Shown here: positions 22,406 to 32,459 of the stretch, in pieces | Numbering within the stretch: position 1 is the stretch's first letter | Layout of the letters: the number at the start of each line of letters is the position of its first letter | Source: Patiria pectinifera | Taxonomy: Eukaryota; Echinodermata; Asteroidea; Valvatida; Asterinidae | Direction: 5' to 3' | Assembly (NCBI GenBank): GCA_029964075.1 | Contig: CM057129.1 | Coordinates: 28,449,430 to 28,513,429, forward strand | Length of the DNA stretch: 64,000 bases | Position numbers and translations under genes: made by a program | The notes under the pieces: model-generated | What the model was told of the DNA's origin: nothing | The model's database searches: none | Seen by the model: only the letters and a program-made list of their open reading frames with translations

Positions 22406-22830
22406 ATGCATTATGTTCAGGCTACTCGTAAACCCATCTGGACCAACCCTGGAACAACCCATGACAGCTACCAACTTTGGCAGGAGGATTGGGACAGGAG
22501 CAGCCCCATGAACAAGGAGCTGATCGCCGACCCCACTGTTCGAATCCCTGGTTTCGAAGTCCCACACAACCTCTGGACCAAGTTGAACCGGCTCCGCACT
22601 GGCGCTGGACCCTGTAGGGCTACCGTCCACAGGTGGAACAGCAATGTGTCCCCTCTCTGTACCTGCTGTGCTGAGAAGACGATGGAAAATATTGTTGAGG
22701 AGTGCCCTCCTCCGCAGTTCCAAGGCGGCCTCTCAGCACTTCACCTCGCAGACGACCGGTCGGTCATGTGACTTTGCTAGGCAACCAATGGCAAATAACA
22801 TTCGGGTAACAGCATTCGAGGAGAGAGAGA
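22406..22830 (+). mobile_element. Non-LTR retrotransposon 3' fragment (C-terminal region of the reverse-transcriptase protein)
   Basis: It reads ELIADPTVRIPGFEVPHNLW, then LNRLRTGAGPCRATVHRW, LCTCCAEKTMENIVEECP. This is the conserved C-terminus of a common invertebrate LINE protein: an 'LNR.RTG' helix, then a C..C..H..C zinc-knuckle-like end with 'E.I..(D/E)CP'. It is followed by noncoding sequence, so it is the 3' end of a truncated copy. A second copy of the same region lies at 24400-24750. Confidence 0.75.
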
Positions 22831-22903
22831 TAAATCAATAAAAACATTAATGTTCAAATGTGTTAGATTCCTCGTATGCTAATTAGTACTTAATGTTGCA
22901 AAT

Positions 22904-24780
22904 ATGACAAAGATAAAGGGTTTTGCCTCCAAGTTCTGCCCAGAGAACAAGCTGCCTTCAGACCTGGTAGAAGCTGCGCAGATCAAGTTCTTGCTCTCAC
23001 TAGCAATACAGAGGCTGGCTTCCAACGTGCCCAGAAAACTTGTGTTGCTCTCATTGACCTATCATCAGCTTATGACACTGTATGGTCTGTTGCTGAAAGC
23101 TTCCAGAATCTTGAATCTCAAACCAACATGCGTTTCCTCTCATCTATCCTCAGCAACCGTAAATGTAGGGTCTCGCTTGGGGACTAGACCAGTTCTGTCA
23201 GGACCCTGAAAGATGGTCTCCATCAGGGCTCTGTCCTAGCTCCCCTACTCGTCAACATCTATGTGAGTGATATGCCAACTACCTCTTCCAGGAAGTTTGC
23301 ATATGCAGATGATCTTGCCCTTGCTTACCAAGGGGCTGACCTTGAGGTCTTCAGCAGAGTACAAACCCAAGATCTGAAGGGGATGGAGGAGTATTACCCT
23401 TTTGGCAACTTCGCCCAAGCCCATCTAAGAAAACTGTCACTGCCTTTCACCTGAGCAATCGGCTTGCAGATGCAAAGCTCCGAGTGCCTTTTTGTGTCAA
23501 TTCCCCAAGTACCTCGGAGTCAACCTGTACCGCAACCCTCACCTATCGAGAACATCTGAAGAGGGTGGCTGATAAACTGAAAGCAAGGGTCAACATCATC
23601 AGAAAACGTGCAGGCAACACCTGGGGATACAATGCACACACCCTTCGGACTGCTAGCTTAGCCCTAGTCTACTCGACAGCCGAGTTATGCTCAACAGCTT
23701 GTGGGCTAATGGCTGCCACACCAAACGAGTTGACACTGTCCTTAACTCTTCAATGCGGGTCATCATAGAGAGGCTGAAGTCAACACCTTTGCAATGGCTC
23801 TGTCCTCGCTCAAATTGCCCCTCCCAACATACGCAGAGGGGAGAGGGTGTTGAAGGATTTCAATGGACACGGTGCCAGTTGCGGTGGGGCACAACGCCTT
23901 GGCGTGGGATGATCCGTCCGATGTCATCTATTGTTAATCGTGCTGGCGGACTTCAACTAGTTTTGTCCCATTTTCTGACGTGGTCACCCACGACAAGGGG
24001 TATGGGGATGAAGTCCCGAATCGGGAATGCGTCAGTATCGAGGTCACCATTACGGCTGATCCAGTTCACAGAGGGAGAATGGGATGGCATTTCAGGATAT
24101 AATTGAAAGAAGCCTGATCACTCACCACCTTGGATGGTGTTTCAAAACAATCAACCGTGTTCATAAATAAGAACGCTGTCTCTTTGTTTTGGTCACTTCA
24201 ACAATGGACACGGTCTGCAAATAGACAAACGGAAATGTAATATGATTAAGAAAGGTTGGTAATCCTCTAGATTTGTGCACCATCGAGGCTAAACCCTGAC
24301 CTTCCCATCCATGCAGATTTGAAAAATGCCTGCCCAAAATGCACCTGAAGTCCCGCAACTGGTCTTCAGTCGAAACCCTGGATGATTTTGACCCTAAGTG
24401 GCGCAGACTCTGGGCAGGTGCAACACCATCAATGGAGAGATCACCACAGATCCTACAGTAAAACCACCCAGATTTGACCTCCGTCGCAAGCAACGGCTAA
24501 CCCTGAACATAATCCGAACCCTCCATGCAGGAACAACCCATCACCTGCATAAGTGGGGGATGACAGAGAGCCCTGCTGGTGACTGTGGACATTCAGACCA
24601 GACCATCCAGCACATCGTGAATGACTGCCCATCACTGAGGCATTACCCTGGCGGCATCAATGCCATCCACAGGTAAACTGATGATGCCCTGGCCTGGTTG
24701 TCTACCCTTGGCCTACAACCGTATGCTGTGCGCGCCATACGCAAGAAGAAGACTCCAAGTGTTCGTACACATACTGAATA
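22904..24780 (+). pseudogene. Decayed non-LTR retrotransposon, reverse-transcriptase domain to 3' end
   Basis: Frame-shifted pieces of a reverse transcriptase follow in order: LVLLSLTYHQLMTLY (motif A region; normally DLSSAYDTV), then GLHQGSVLAPLLVNIYVSD (motif B) and KFAYADDLALAYQG (motif C, with an intact YADD). Next come EHLKRVADKLKARVNIIRK, the C-terminal HKWGMTESPAGDCG and QTIQHIVNDCPSLRHY, and the end DDALAWLSTLGLQPYA. At least four frame changes and stops make it non-functional. It ends with an (AAT)n tail at about 24776-24793, typical of some LINE clades. The exact clade is not assigned. Confidence 0.82.
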
Positions 24781-24994
24781 ATAATAATAATAACGGAGTC
24801 TTATATAGCGCATGTATCTACCAACAATTAGGTACTCAAGGCGCTGGAAATTATGTCAATTATTAAAGAAAGGTAAATAAAGTTTATGAGAAATATGAGA
24901 CCCATTATTTCGCACCTTACAATGGTTTACAAGGTGCTGCGGAAACTGCCAGAAACACCGGGGCAAACCCCTTCTCTTAGCGATAAGTGTTACT

Positions 24995-27839
24995 AGCGTT
25001 CTTTCGTTTTGGACGGTTATTCATGACGGTTCGTCATGACAGCTCGTCATGACGGTCGTCCTGCGCAATCACATTCCTCGCTGAAACGAAGGGGGGGGGT
25101 CAATGGAACTTGGCCGATCAACTGGCTCCTCTGTACGGTAACCTTTGTCATTCGTAATAAAGACTTTACATTATTATACACACAAACACACACAGCCAGG
25201 GACTGCCACACGTCGAATGCAACAACAATGGGAAACAAAATGCCCAGTTGCTCAATTTGAATGAGATTAGTACGGGAGTTTCAAAAGCCATACGAGGCCA
25301 TAGGCCCTACATTTATTTGCCACGCAATGTTTAAAATTCTCAAAGAAAAGGTGCAGGAAGAACCTTCTTTCATGCAGTGACTGTCTTAGGGCACCGATGA
25401 ACTCGTACAGAAATATGAGGGATTACAGTGTTTATTGCAAGAATAACTTGGCAAACTGTCACCACTACATGTACTAGTTTTGAATCCAGTGCATAGGTTT
25501 ATATACAATGTACATAAACTAAGTGTTTCAATTTACAGGCAACGACAGCTACAAAGACAAACAAAAACAATTAAAACGAAGTAACCCAAAACATTCTTTC
25601 CGGAAAAGCAAAAGACAAAAAAAACAAAACAAAAACTAAAAGAGGTGTGAAGTCATATTTGCAATTACTTTAATACACATTTAACAAAATGGGCGTCTGC
25701 AGGAGTGTCAATGGGGGTGGGGTGGGCAAATGACCACGCCCACCCTAAACAAAATTATTAATTGAGAATATGCTAGAGAAAGTAAAGGGATTTTAGGGGA
25801 ACAATTTGCTTCGTCCCCTGCTACATCAAAATCCTGGCGACGCCCATGCATGGTCAGGGAGGGAGGGGGGGGGGAGAGCGAAATAACAACACTTATTTTA
25901 GTCCATACACTACTCTCTTTTTTTCGCCATAACTGATTGCATTAGAACCTCACCAGTTTTCATACCTAAATGCTTAAGTTTCAACAGTTCGTACAATATG
26001 GCCTCGAAGCATTCCTTCGTTACCTCAGAGCAACATTTTATTATGCCCTGCAAAAACAAGAAAGCCATATAAAAAAACATGTATTTTTAGATGATAAGCA
26101 TATGTTACATAAACATAAACTCAAGGACTGAGGCTCCGTCAAACTCCAAATTGAAGTCTACCGACACTGTTTCTGTTTTTGAGTAGTTATAATGCGAACC
26201 AAAAAAAATGTACGTCTCCAATATTAGGCAGTTTTTTTTCTGCTTCTCATACTTTGACTGAATGGCTGGCTTTTGACAAAAAATTGTCATCACAAATTAA
26301 TATTCATGAGTAGAAACGAGGAAGAACAGTTTTCATCAAAGACAAATAGACAATAATTTCAACCCTCTCATTTCCAACAAAAGCCAGCCATTCAGTCAAA
26401 GTATGAGACACAGAAAAAAGCTGCCTAATATTGAAGACGTGATCTACTTTTTTGGGGGTTCACATATTGACTACTCAAAAACAGAAACAGTGTCGCTAGA
26501 CTTCAATTTGGAGTTTGACGGAGCCTCAGTCCTTGGAGTTCATGGAACATATGCTTATTATCTAAAAAAAAAAAAAAAAAAAAAAAAAACCAAGCTTTTA
26601 TTAATGGCTTTCTTGTTTTTGCAGGGCATAATAAAATTTTGCTCTGAGCTAACGAAGGAATGGTTTGTGGCTACATTGTACGAACTGTTGAAACTTCTGG
26701 ATTTTGGTATGAAAACTGGTGAGGTACTATTGCAATCGGTTATGGCGAAAAAAGAGAACTGTATGGACTAAAATAAGTCTTGTTATTTCGCCCTCCTCCC
26801 CCCCCCCTCCCTGGCCATGCATGGGCGTCGCCAGGATTTTTTTTTTCTAGCGGGGGGGGGCAAAGCAAATTGTTCCCAAAAATCCTTGTACTTTCTCTAG
26901 CATATTCTCAATTGATAATTTTGTTTAGGGTGGGCGGGGGACATTTGTCCACCCCACCCCCATTGATGACACCCCTGCAGACGCCCATTTTGTTGAATGT
27001 GTATTAAATTAATAACAAATATGACTTCACACCTCTTTTCCCTTTTTTTTTCTTAATTTTTTTTCTAATTTCTAGATTAGTGTAGAAATTTCAAGCCAGG
27101 CAGGAGGCACATGCCGTGCAATGTTTAGAATTCTGAAAGAACAGAATTTGGAAGAAACCTCTTTCATGCAAGACGTTTTTGCAGAAACACAGTCTCTCAG
27201 ATTTACTTTAACTGGTAAAAACAATTATCAAGAATGTTATGGGCTATTTCGTTTTAATTGTTTTTGTTTATTTCTTTGTAGCTGTCGTTGCCTGTAAATT
27301 GAAACACTTAGTTGATGTACATAGTATATAAACCTATGCACTGGGTTCAAAACTACATGTAGTGGTGACAGTTTGCCAAGTTATTCTCGCAATAAACCCT
27401 GTAATCCCTCATATTTCCGTACGAGTTCATCGATGCCCTAAGACAGTCACTGTACGAAAAGAAGGTTCTTCTTGCACCTTTTCTTTGAGAATTTTAAACA
27501 TTGCGTGGCAAATAAATGTAGGGCCTATGGCCTCGTACGTCTTTTGAAACTCCTACACTAATCTCATTCAAAGTTAGCAACTTGGCTTTTAGTTCCCATT
27601 GTTGTTGCATTCGACGTGTTTATGGCAGTCCCTGGCTGTGTGTGTTTGTGTGTATAATAATCTAAAGTCTTTATTACGAATGACAAAGGTTACCGCACAG
27701 AGGAGCCAGTTGATCGGCCAAGTTGCATTGACCCCCCCCCCCCCTCGTTTCAGCGAGGATTGTGATTGTACAGGACGACCGTCATGACGAGCTGTCATGA
27801 CGAACCGTCATGACTAACCGTCCAAAACGAAAGAACGCT
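24995..27839. mobile_element. Large foldback element (about 2.85 kb) with 3-bp target duplication
   Basis: The left arm (24995-about 26280) and right arm (about 26380-27839) are inverted copies with only scattered differences. Termini: AGCGTTCTTTCGTTTTGGAC and its complement. The duplicated target is ACT on each side (24992-24994 and 27840-27842). Subterminal direct repeats 'CGTCATGAC' occur three times per arm. The central spacer is about 100 bp. The right arm is longer by ~170 bp, mostly one block (27075-27250) missing from the left arm. No transposase was recognised. 3-bp duplications occur in several DNA-transposon superfamilies, so it is not assigned. Related fragments lie at 3.1, 10.0, 30.7 and 32.2 kb. 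Confidence 0.85.
26625..27331 (+). pseudogene. Spliceable reading-frame remnant in the right foldback arm
   Basis: Three blocks can be joined in phase. 26625-26718 lies after cttgtttttgcag and ends AACTG|GTGAGG; it reads GIIKFCSELTKEWFVATLYE. 27086-27214 lies after gattagtgtag and ends AACTG|GTAAAA; it reads ISSQAGGTCRAMFRILKEQ then FMQDVFAETQSLRFTLT. 27282-27331 lies after tttctttgtag and reads AVVACKLKHLVDVHSI-stop. An ORF at 26403-26600 upstream (KTETVSLDFNLEFDGASVLG) may be an earlier exon. The protein family was not recognised. It may be a captured host gene fragment or an element-encoded gene. The left arm keeps the first and last blocks in inverted form but lacks the middle one. Confidence 0.4.
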
Positions 27840-28029
27840 ACTGGGTTCTTTAACGTGCATTACACAACACACGGGACCTACGGCTTTACGTCCCATCCGA
27901 AGGACGAAGCAATAATGGTAAAGTGCCTTGCTCAAGAGCACAAGCACCATGTTCCCACGGTCAGGATTCGAATCCATGCACCAGGGCACACGAGTCGAAC
28001 ACCGTAACCATTGGACCACAGCGCCCCAA

Positions 28030-29440
28030 CAACTGAACAATGTAGCTATTTCATTTAATTTTTATACTAACGAATTTACGACAAGTGAAAAAAAAATCTG
28101 AGGAGACTGGTGACGCACTTCGAATTCCAGTGTGCAGTAAGCACTTAATACTGCATGAGAATAAGTTTCAGGACGCTAACCACATCACAAAATATACCAA
28201 GAACAAAATAAAAACACGTATAAGTTCAGAATTTAATCAATAAAGCTAAGTTGGATTCAAACCGGGCAAGTGTGACCCCAGCAAAATGACCTTCCCGACA
28301 TGGAGCACAAGTGGAAATCTGCTAGGAGATTTCAAACAGATGGGACTGAGTGTTCTCCCGACGGCGGGTGAATAAATATAGGCAAGCCCTTTAAAAGTGC
28401 AGTTCAGAATGACCATACGTCAACTCCATTTAGCCTTCTGCGTTGTTGTTCGAACGTGATCGACGTCAGATGCATATTAAACCAGCAGAAATAAGTTAGT
28501 CTTTTTTTAATCCAAGGATCCGTATTTAAGCAATCGAAATACAATAGTGCTTCTAGCGAAATTGTCGACGATAAACAATTTTCCCCAGCTATCTGAAGTG
28601 ATTGATATTGGTCAACGTCCACTCACAAAAACATCACATCGTCCATTGGGGATTCGTACCACGTCATAATTTCTTTGCTTGCTTGTCCAACCCGATAAGT
28701 TTGTAGCTCGCACTTTCAAAAAAGCGCTTGATGTCAATCCAAGATAGAAGGCGCAACGGGGGATGGTTCCAGGTGATATCAGTAGTTCCATTTCAAGATA
28801 ATAACCCCTCAGGGTATTCACGAGAAGATGTTATCCTTGATCATCTCATCAATATTTAATGTTGGAATACAATCCAATCGTTATATGTTAGTTTGGTACC
28901 GACAGATTAACTCCCCGAGGCATTCAAATGAGTCCGAACTCTTCTTAGCAAACCGGGGCCGGTCGGCCACTGAGTCGCGAACCGAATACCACCATAAATG
29001 AGCGTAACACAATCCGATGTTGTAACCATAAGCGTGTTCAAACTCGGCAATAAGGCCCGCCGTACAGGGACCTGTTGGCCAGCCATGCATCAACATTAAT
29101 TAAGAAATGCCTTTCAATGAGTTCCATGCTCATTGGTTCATAATGCCCGGTTGTTTTGTGTTATAAGCAACACCCTGTTGCCGGATCATTGTTCTACGTG
29201 CCTTCTCATTTGTGTATGACTTTGTGGGTTTTCTTTCGGTTGAACGCTTCAACGAAAGAAAATGTCGAGTAAACAAGATGTAGGAAATCCCTGGATAATA
29301 GCAGTCCGGTGAATTCAATCGCAGTAATCATACATGCAGTGGTCAGTACATGGAAGATGAGAAGAGGCCCACCTACCAACTCTTTTGCCCATCAATAATT
29401 GGGTGAGGGGAGTGTGCCCTTTGCTTTCGGTGGGTGATGG
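28030..29440. other. Gene-free stretch, no feature seen
   Basis: AT-rich sequence of mixed composition with only chance open frames on the - strand (28404-29096). No splice-consistent exon, tRNA or inverted repeat was recognised. Confidence 0.4.
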
Positions 29441-29640
29441 TTCGTCCTTAGTAATTTTTCGCAAAAAAAATATTTTTTTTCCTTTCACTGTCTTTTTTTG
29501 GTCAAATGATGAAATGCTCAAACTGATATAAAGTAATCCGAGATTCCTTATTCTGACAATTTCTCGATGATATTGACAACCAAACTAAAACAACGTACAA
29601 CCAAATACAAGCGTCGCGCCCCATCACCCTGCAGGGTTTT
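29440..29640 (+). repeat. Segment repeated in direct orientation at 32.29-32.46 kb
   Basis: 'CCTTTCACTGTC', 'TCAAATGATGAAATGCTCAAACTG', 'AAACAACGTACAACCAAATAC' and 'GCGTCGCGCCCCATCACCCT' all recur in the same order at 32310-32455 with modest divergence. The two copies flank a nested block of other repeats. Confidence 0.75.
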
Positions 29641-29691
29641 TTTTCACAGAAACAAACGCGTACGTCTAGTTTCTGGTGTTTTTATTTATTT

Positions 29692-30598
29692 AGCTGTTTC
29701 GGAGTACACACCGAAACAGCTCTTGTTTTCGTAAAGATTTTTTTCTGGTTTTTTTTTTTTTCCTTTTTCAGACTTTTTTTCCCATGGGTTTTGTACACGT
29801 TTCTTCCACCTGTACACTTTGGCACTTCCGTAAATCCGATGGACTTCAGACTGGGAACATACTAGACTTAGACTTCTACTTACAGATGGTCCTAGAAAAA
29901 AATCGTCATCGTGACGTCATCAGGAGTCAAGTTACGCCATTTTAAAGGTGCACTTTTCCCCCACATATTTTGTACACGTTTTCTTCAAATCAAACACTTT
30001 GGCACTTTCTTAAATCGGTTCGACTTCAGACTTGGCACATAAGAAGAGTAGCCGCAGATGGTCCTAAAAAAATTGTTGTCATCATGACGTCATCAGGTGT
30101 CAAGTTACGATATATTATTTGTGCATATTTCAAAGCCTTATATATTTGGAAGTACAAGTCCGATTGGGTTGAAAATTTGTGGTTACATATAGACATTGTT
30201 ATAAATGAAAATGGAGGTGGCGTCATCACAAGAATTGTGACGTCATATTAAAGGTGCATTTTCTAAATGTCTATATGTACAGTACTATAAGTCGCTGTAA
30301 CTTGATATGTACCTATATCGGGACGAGTTATAGATGAAAATTTAAGTGACGTCATCATGACGTCATTTCACTTTACATTAAAGGGGCATTGATACATAAA
30401 GGCCTATATCTATAGAACTATTGTTGGGTTTGCTTATAACTTGGTAAGTCGGTAGGAACTGAGACCGAGATGTCTTACATTTGAAATTTGAAGTGACGTC
30501 ATGATGAAGGTCATCACAGTCATGTGACATCACATTAAAAGGGCATTTTTAAATCACGTCGTCATCGTCACAGAGTCATTACAAACTCCGAAACAGCT
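29692..30598. mobile_element. Inverted-terminal element containing diverged tandem units and six TGACGTCA palindromes
   Basis: The ends are AGCTGTTTCGGAGT (29692) and ACTCCGAAACAGCT (to 30598). The left end has a second inverted copy of the end 12 bp inside (CCGAAACAGCT, 29712-29722). The interior is a run of diverged units of ~130-165 bp with shared strings 'CATATTTTGTACACGTTT', 'ACTTTGGCAC', 'TTAAAGGTGCA' and 'GTGACGTCATCA'. Full TGACGTCA palindromes lie at 29912, 30085, 30238, 30347, 30358 and 30494. No coding capacity was recognised. Confidence 0.68.
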
Positions 30599-30699
30599 TG
30601 TATTTGTCCGCAAACACATTTCTGTTTGTTTGGTTGTTTATTTGGGGGATTGTTTGGTACTAATTCACAAGTTTTCCATATACTTATATTCTTGTCCAT

Positions 30700-30775
30700 T
30701 TTCAATATATGTTTCGGCATAAATGATTGCAATCGTACCTCACCCACTTTTCATCTCATCGTCACCGTTTTCTCA
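30700..30775 (-). repeat. Diverged fragment of the foldback family, left part
   Basis: 'GGCATAAATGATTGCAATCG', then 'TACCTCACCCACTTTTCATC', aligns with 'GCCATAACTGATTGCATTAG' and 'AACCTCACCAGTTTTCATAC' in the left foldback arm (25927-25966). The alignment stops abruptly. A matching piece resumes at about 32150, so the family copy appears interrupted by the intervening repeats. Confidence 0.5.
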
Positions 30776-31086
30776 AAGTGGCGAATTTAGTATTTCTCTG
30801 TCTGAACAAATTTGAGCGTAGAGATGCATAGAATATGCAAGATTAAGGTATCAAAGGAAAGCAGAGATTCTAATCTAATAATGTAGCAAACGTGAGACAA
30901 ATAGGTGATTAGCTTTGCATAATGAATCAATTAAAAGAAGTAGAAAACGACAAAACGACCAATAAGCAATTCGCCCATGTGGCTGCGAAATTTCAGTACG
31001 TGCAGATTTCGCTCTACTGCGCTTCGGGTCATAATACATTTTATGTAGCCTACAGTACGTGCAAACTTCCTCACTGTGCGTGCGCC

Positions 31087-31577
31087 TTAAAGAGGTTGTG
31101 GAATGCTCTAAGACATTTCCGTCATTTTTCGGTTATATGTAGCCTAAGGTGTGATGAAATAAAAACGACTATTGTTTCGGTCATGAAATGAGTACAAAAG
31201 GTACTTTTGAGAGCTGTTTTTGAAGTCCTGTCATACCTGTTTCGACCCGAACGTGCAATTTGTGTAAAAGGCGTCGTTGCGGGCAGCAAACAAAACACAG
31301 TAAATCGTGACGTAATAAACAGGACTCCCGATGCAGAGTAGCATAAACGAGTCCTGTTTATTACGTCACGATTTACTGTGTTTTGTTTGCTGCCCGCAAC
31401 GACGACTTTTACACAAATTGCACGCTCGGGTCGAAACAGGACCTGAAAAATAGCTCTCAAAAGTACCCTTTGTACTCATTTCATGACAGAAACAATTGTT
31501 TTTATTTCATCACACCTTAGGCTACATATACCCAAAAAATGACGGAAATGTCTTCGAGCATTCCACAACCTCTTTAA
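31087..31577. repeat. Near-perfect hairpin with arms of about 235 bp and a 23-bp loop
   Basis: The left arm (31087-31326) begins TTAAAGAGGTTGTGGAATGC and the right arm (31350-31577) ends with its complement. The inner parts of the arms are almost identical over ~130 bp (for example CAGTAAATCGTGACGTAATA and its complement TATTACGTCACGATTTACTG). The loop is 31327-31349. Open frames on both strands (30922-31191, 31122-31460) simply read the hairpin. A MITE or recent inverted duplication is likely. Confidence 0.9.
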
Positions 31578-32130
31578 AATTCGCCCCTTCGTGAAAATGC
31601 TTCATATGCGCGCGCCTGAAATTCGCCCCTTCATGAAAACCTTCATTGTATTACAATGTATTTATTTACTGACAATTCATTAATACTGTATACTAGAGTG
31701 CTCGGGCGGTTTTTTGGTACTATACAGGGAGTAATACGCAGGGCGGTAGTATTTGCACTAGCTAAATATGAGAATTTATTGCGATTTTGCAACAACAAAA
31801 AAATATACCGTTTCGTCTAAATTTGCTGTTGGTGATATTACAACTGGTATTTCATAGACTCGTCCCGCATCTTATATTATTTCATTTGTTGTCTCTGCAC
31901 ACTGTGACCCGCTTTTACGGAAATTCGCCCCTTAGTGAAAACGCAAAACGACACTTGAGGAAAACTCGCCCCTTCGTTAATTAGGTTAATTGGAATTCTA
32001 ATACATTTTTTGATAGTATAACCTCACCAGGTTGTAGATATTGCTATATTTAATTATTTTTACCAAAAAAATAAACAAATATCGATAAACAGAAAAATTT
32101 TCATGAAATTCGCCCCTTCGTGAAAACGTT
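31578..32130 (+). repeat. Interspersed 'ATTCGCCCCTTCGTGAAAA' motifs
   Basis: The motif starts at about 31579, 31620, 31921, 31962 and 32106, with one or two substitutions each. A weaker form (CAATTCGCCCATGTGG) lies left of the hairpin at about 30968. Spacing is irregular (40-300 bp), so this is not a simple tandem array. AT-rich DNA lies between the motifs. Confidence 0.6.
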
Positions 32131-32149
32131 GACGTCATACCTTAATACA

Positions 32150-32455
32150 GAAAAGTAATATCTCGTACAGTATAACCGCAAACCGTTTTTTCGTTAGCTC
32201 AGAGCAGAATTGTATTATGTCCATGCAAAATATTTTTTAAAAAACATGAAAACAGTCTCTTAGATAAGCATTTGTTGCATAAACTACAAGGACGAAGAAG
32301 TAATCCGAAGAAAACCTTTTCATTTCACTGTCTTTCGACAAATGATTAAATCCTGAAACTGATCAATTAATCTCAGATTTTTTTTACATTGGCATTCATA
32401 ACAGAACTGAAACAACGTACAACCAAATACTAGCGTCGCGCCCCATCACCCTGCG
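32150..32455 (-). repeat. Foldback-family fragment plus second copy of the 29.44-kb segment
   Basis: On the - strand, 'CTCTGAGCTAACGAAAAAAC', then 'GGTTTGCGGTTATACTGTAC', aligns with the right foldback arm (26641-26690) and keeps its reading frame (SELTKKRFAVILYE). From 32290 the + strand repeats the 29440-29640 segment. This marks the far edge of the nested block. Confidence 0.6.
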
Positions 32456-32459
32456 TTTG

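Larger units (their letters stand above)
24790..28025 (+). repeat. Old SINE-like repeat split in two by the foldback insertion
   Basis: The left part (24790-24994) starts 'CGGAGTCTTATATAGCGC' and runs to 'CGATAAGTGTTACT'. The right part (27840-28025) starts 'ACTGGGTTCTTTAACGTGC' and continues 'CGGGACCTACGGCTTTACG', 'AAAGTGCCTTGCTCAAG' and the tRNA-like 'TCAGGATTCGAATCCATGC'. Rejoining at ACT restores one repeat whose layout I recognise from many marine invertebrate genomes. The insert is the foldback element. Confidence 0.7.
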
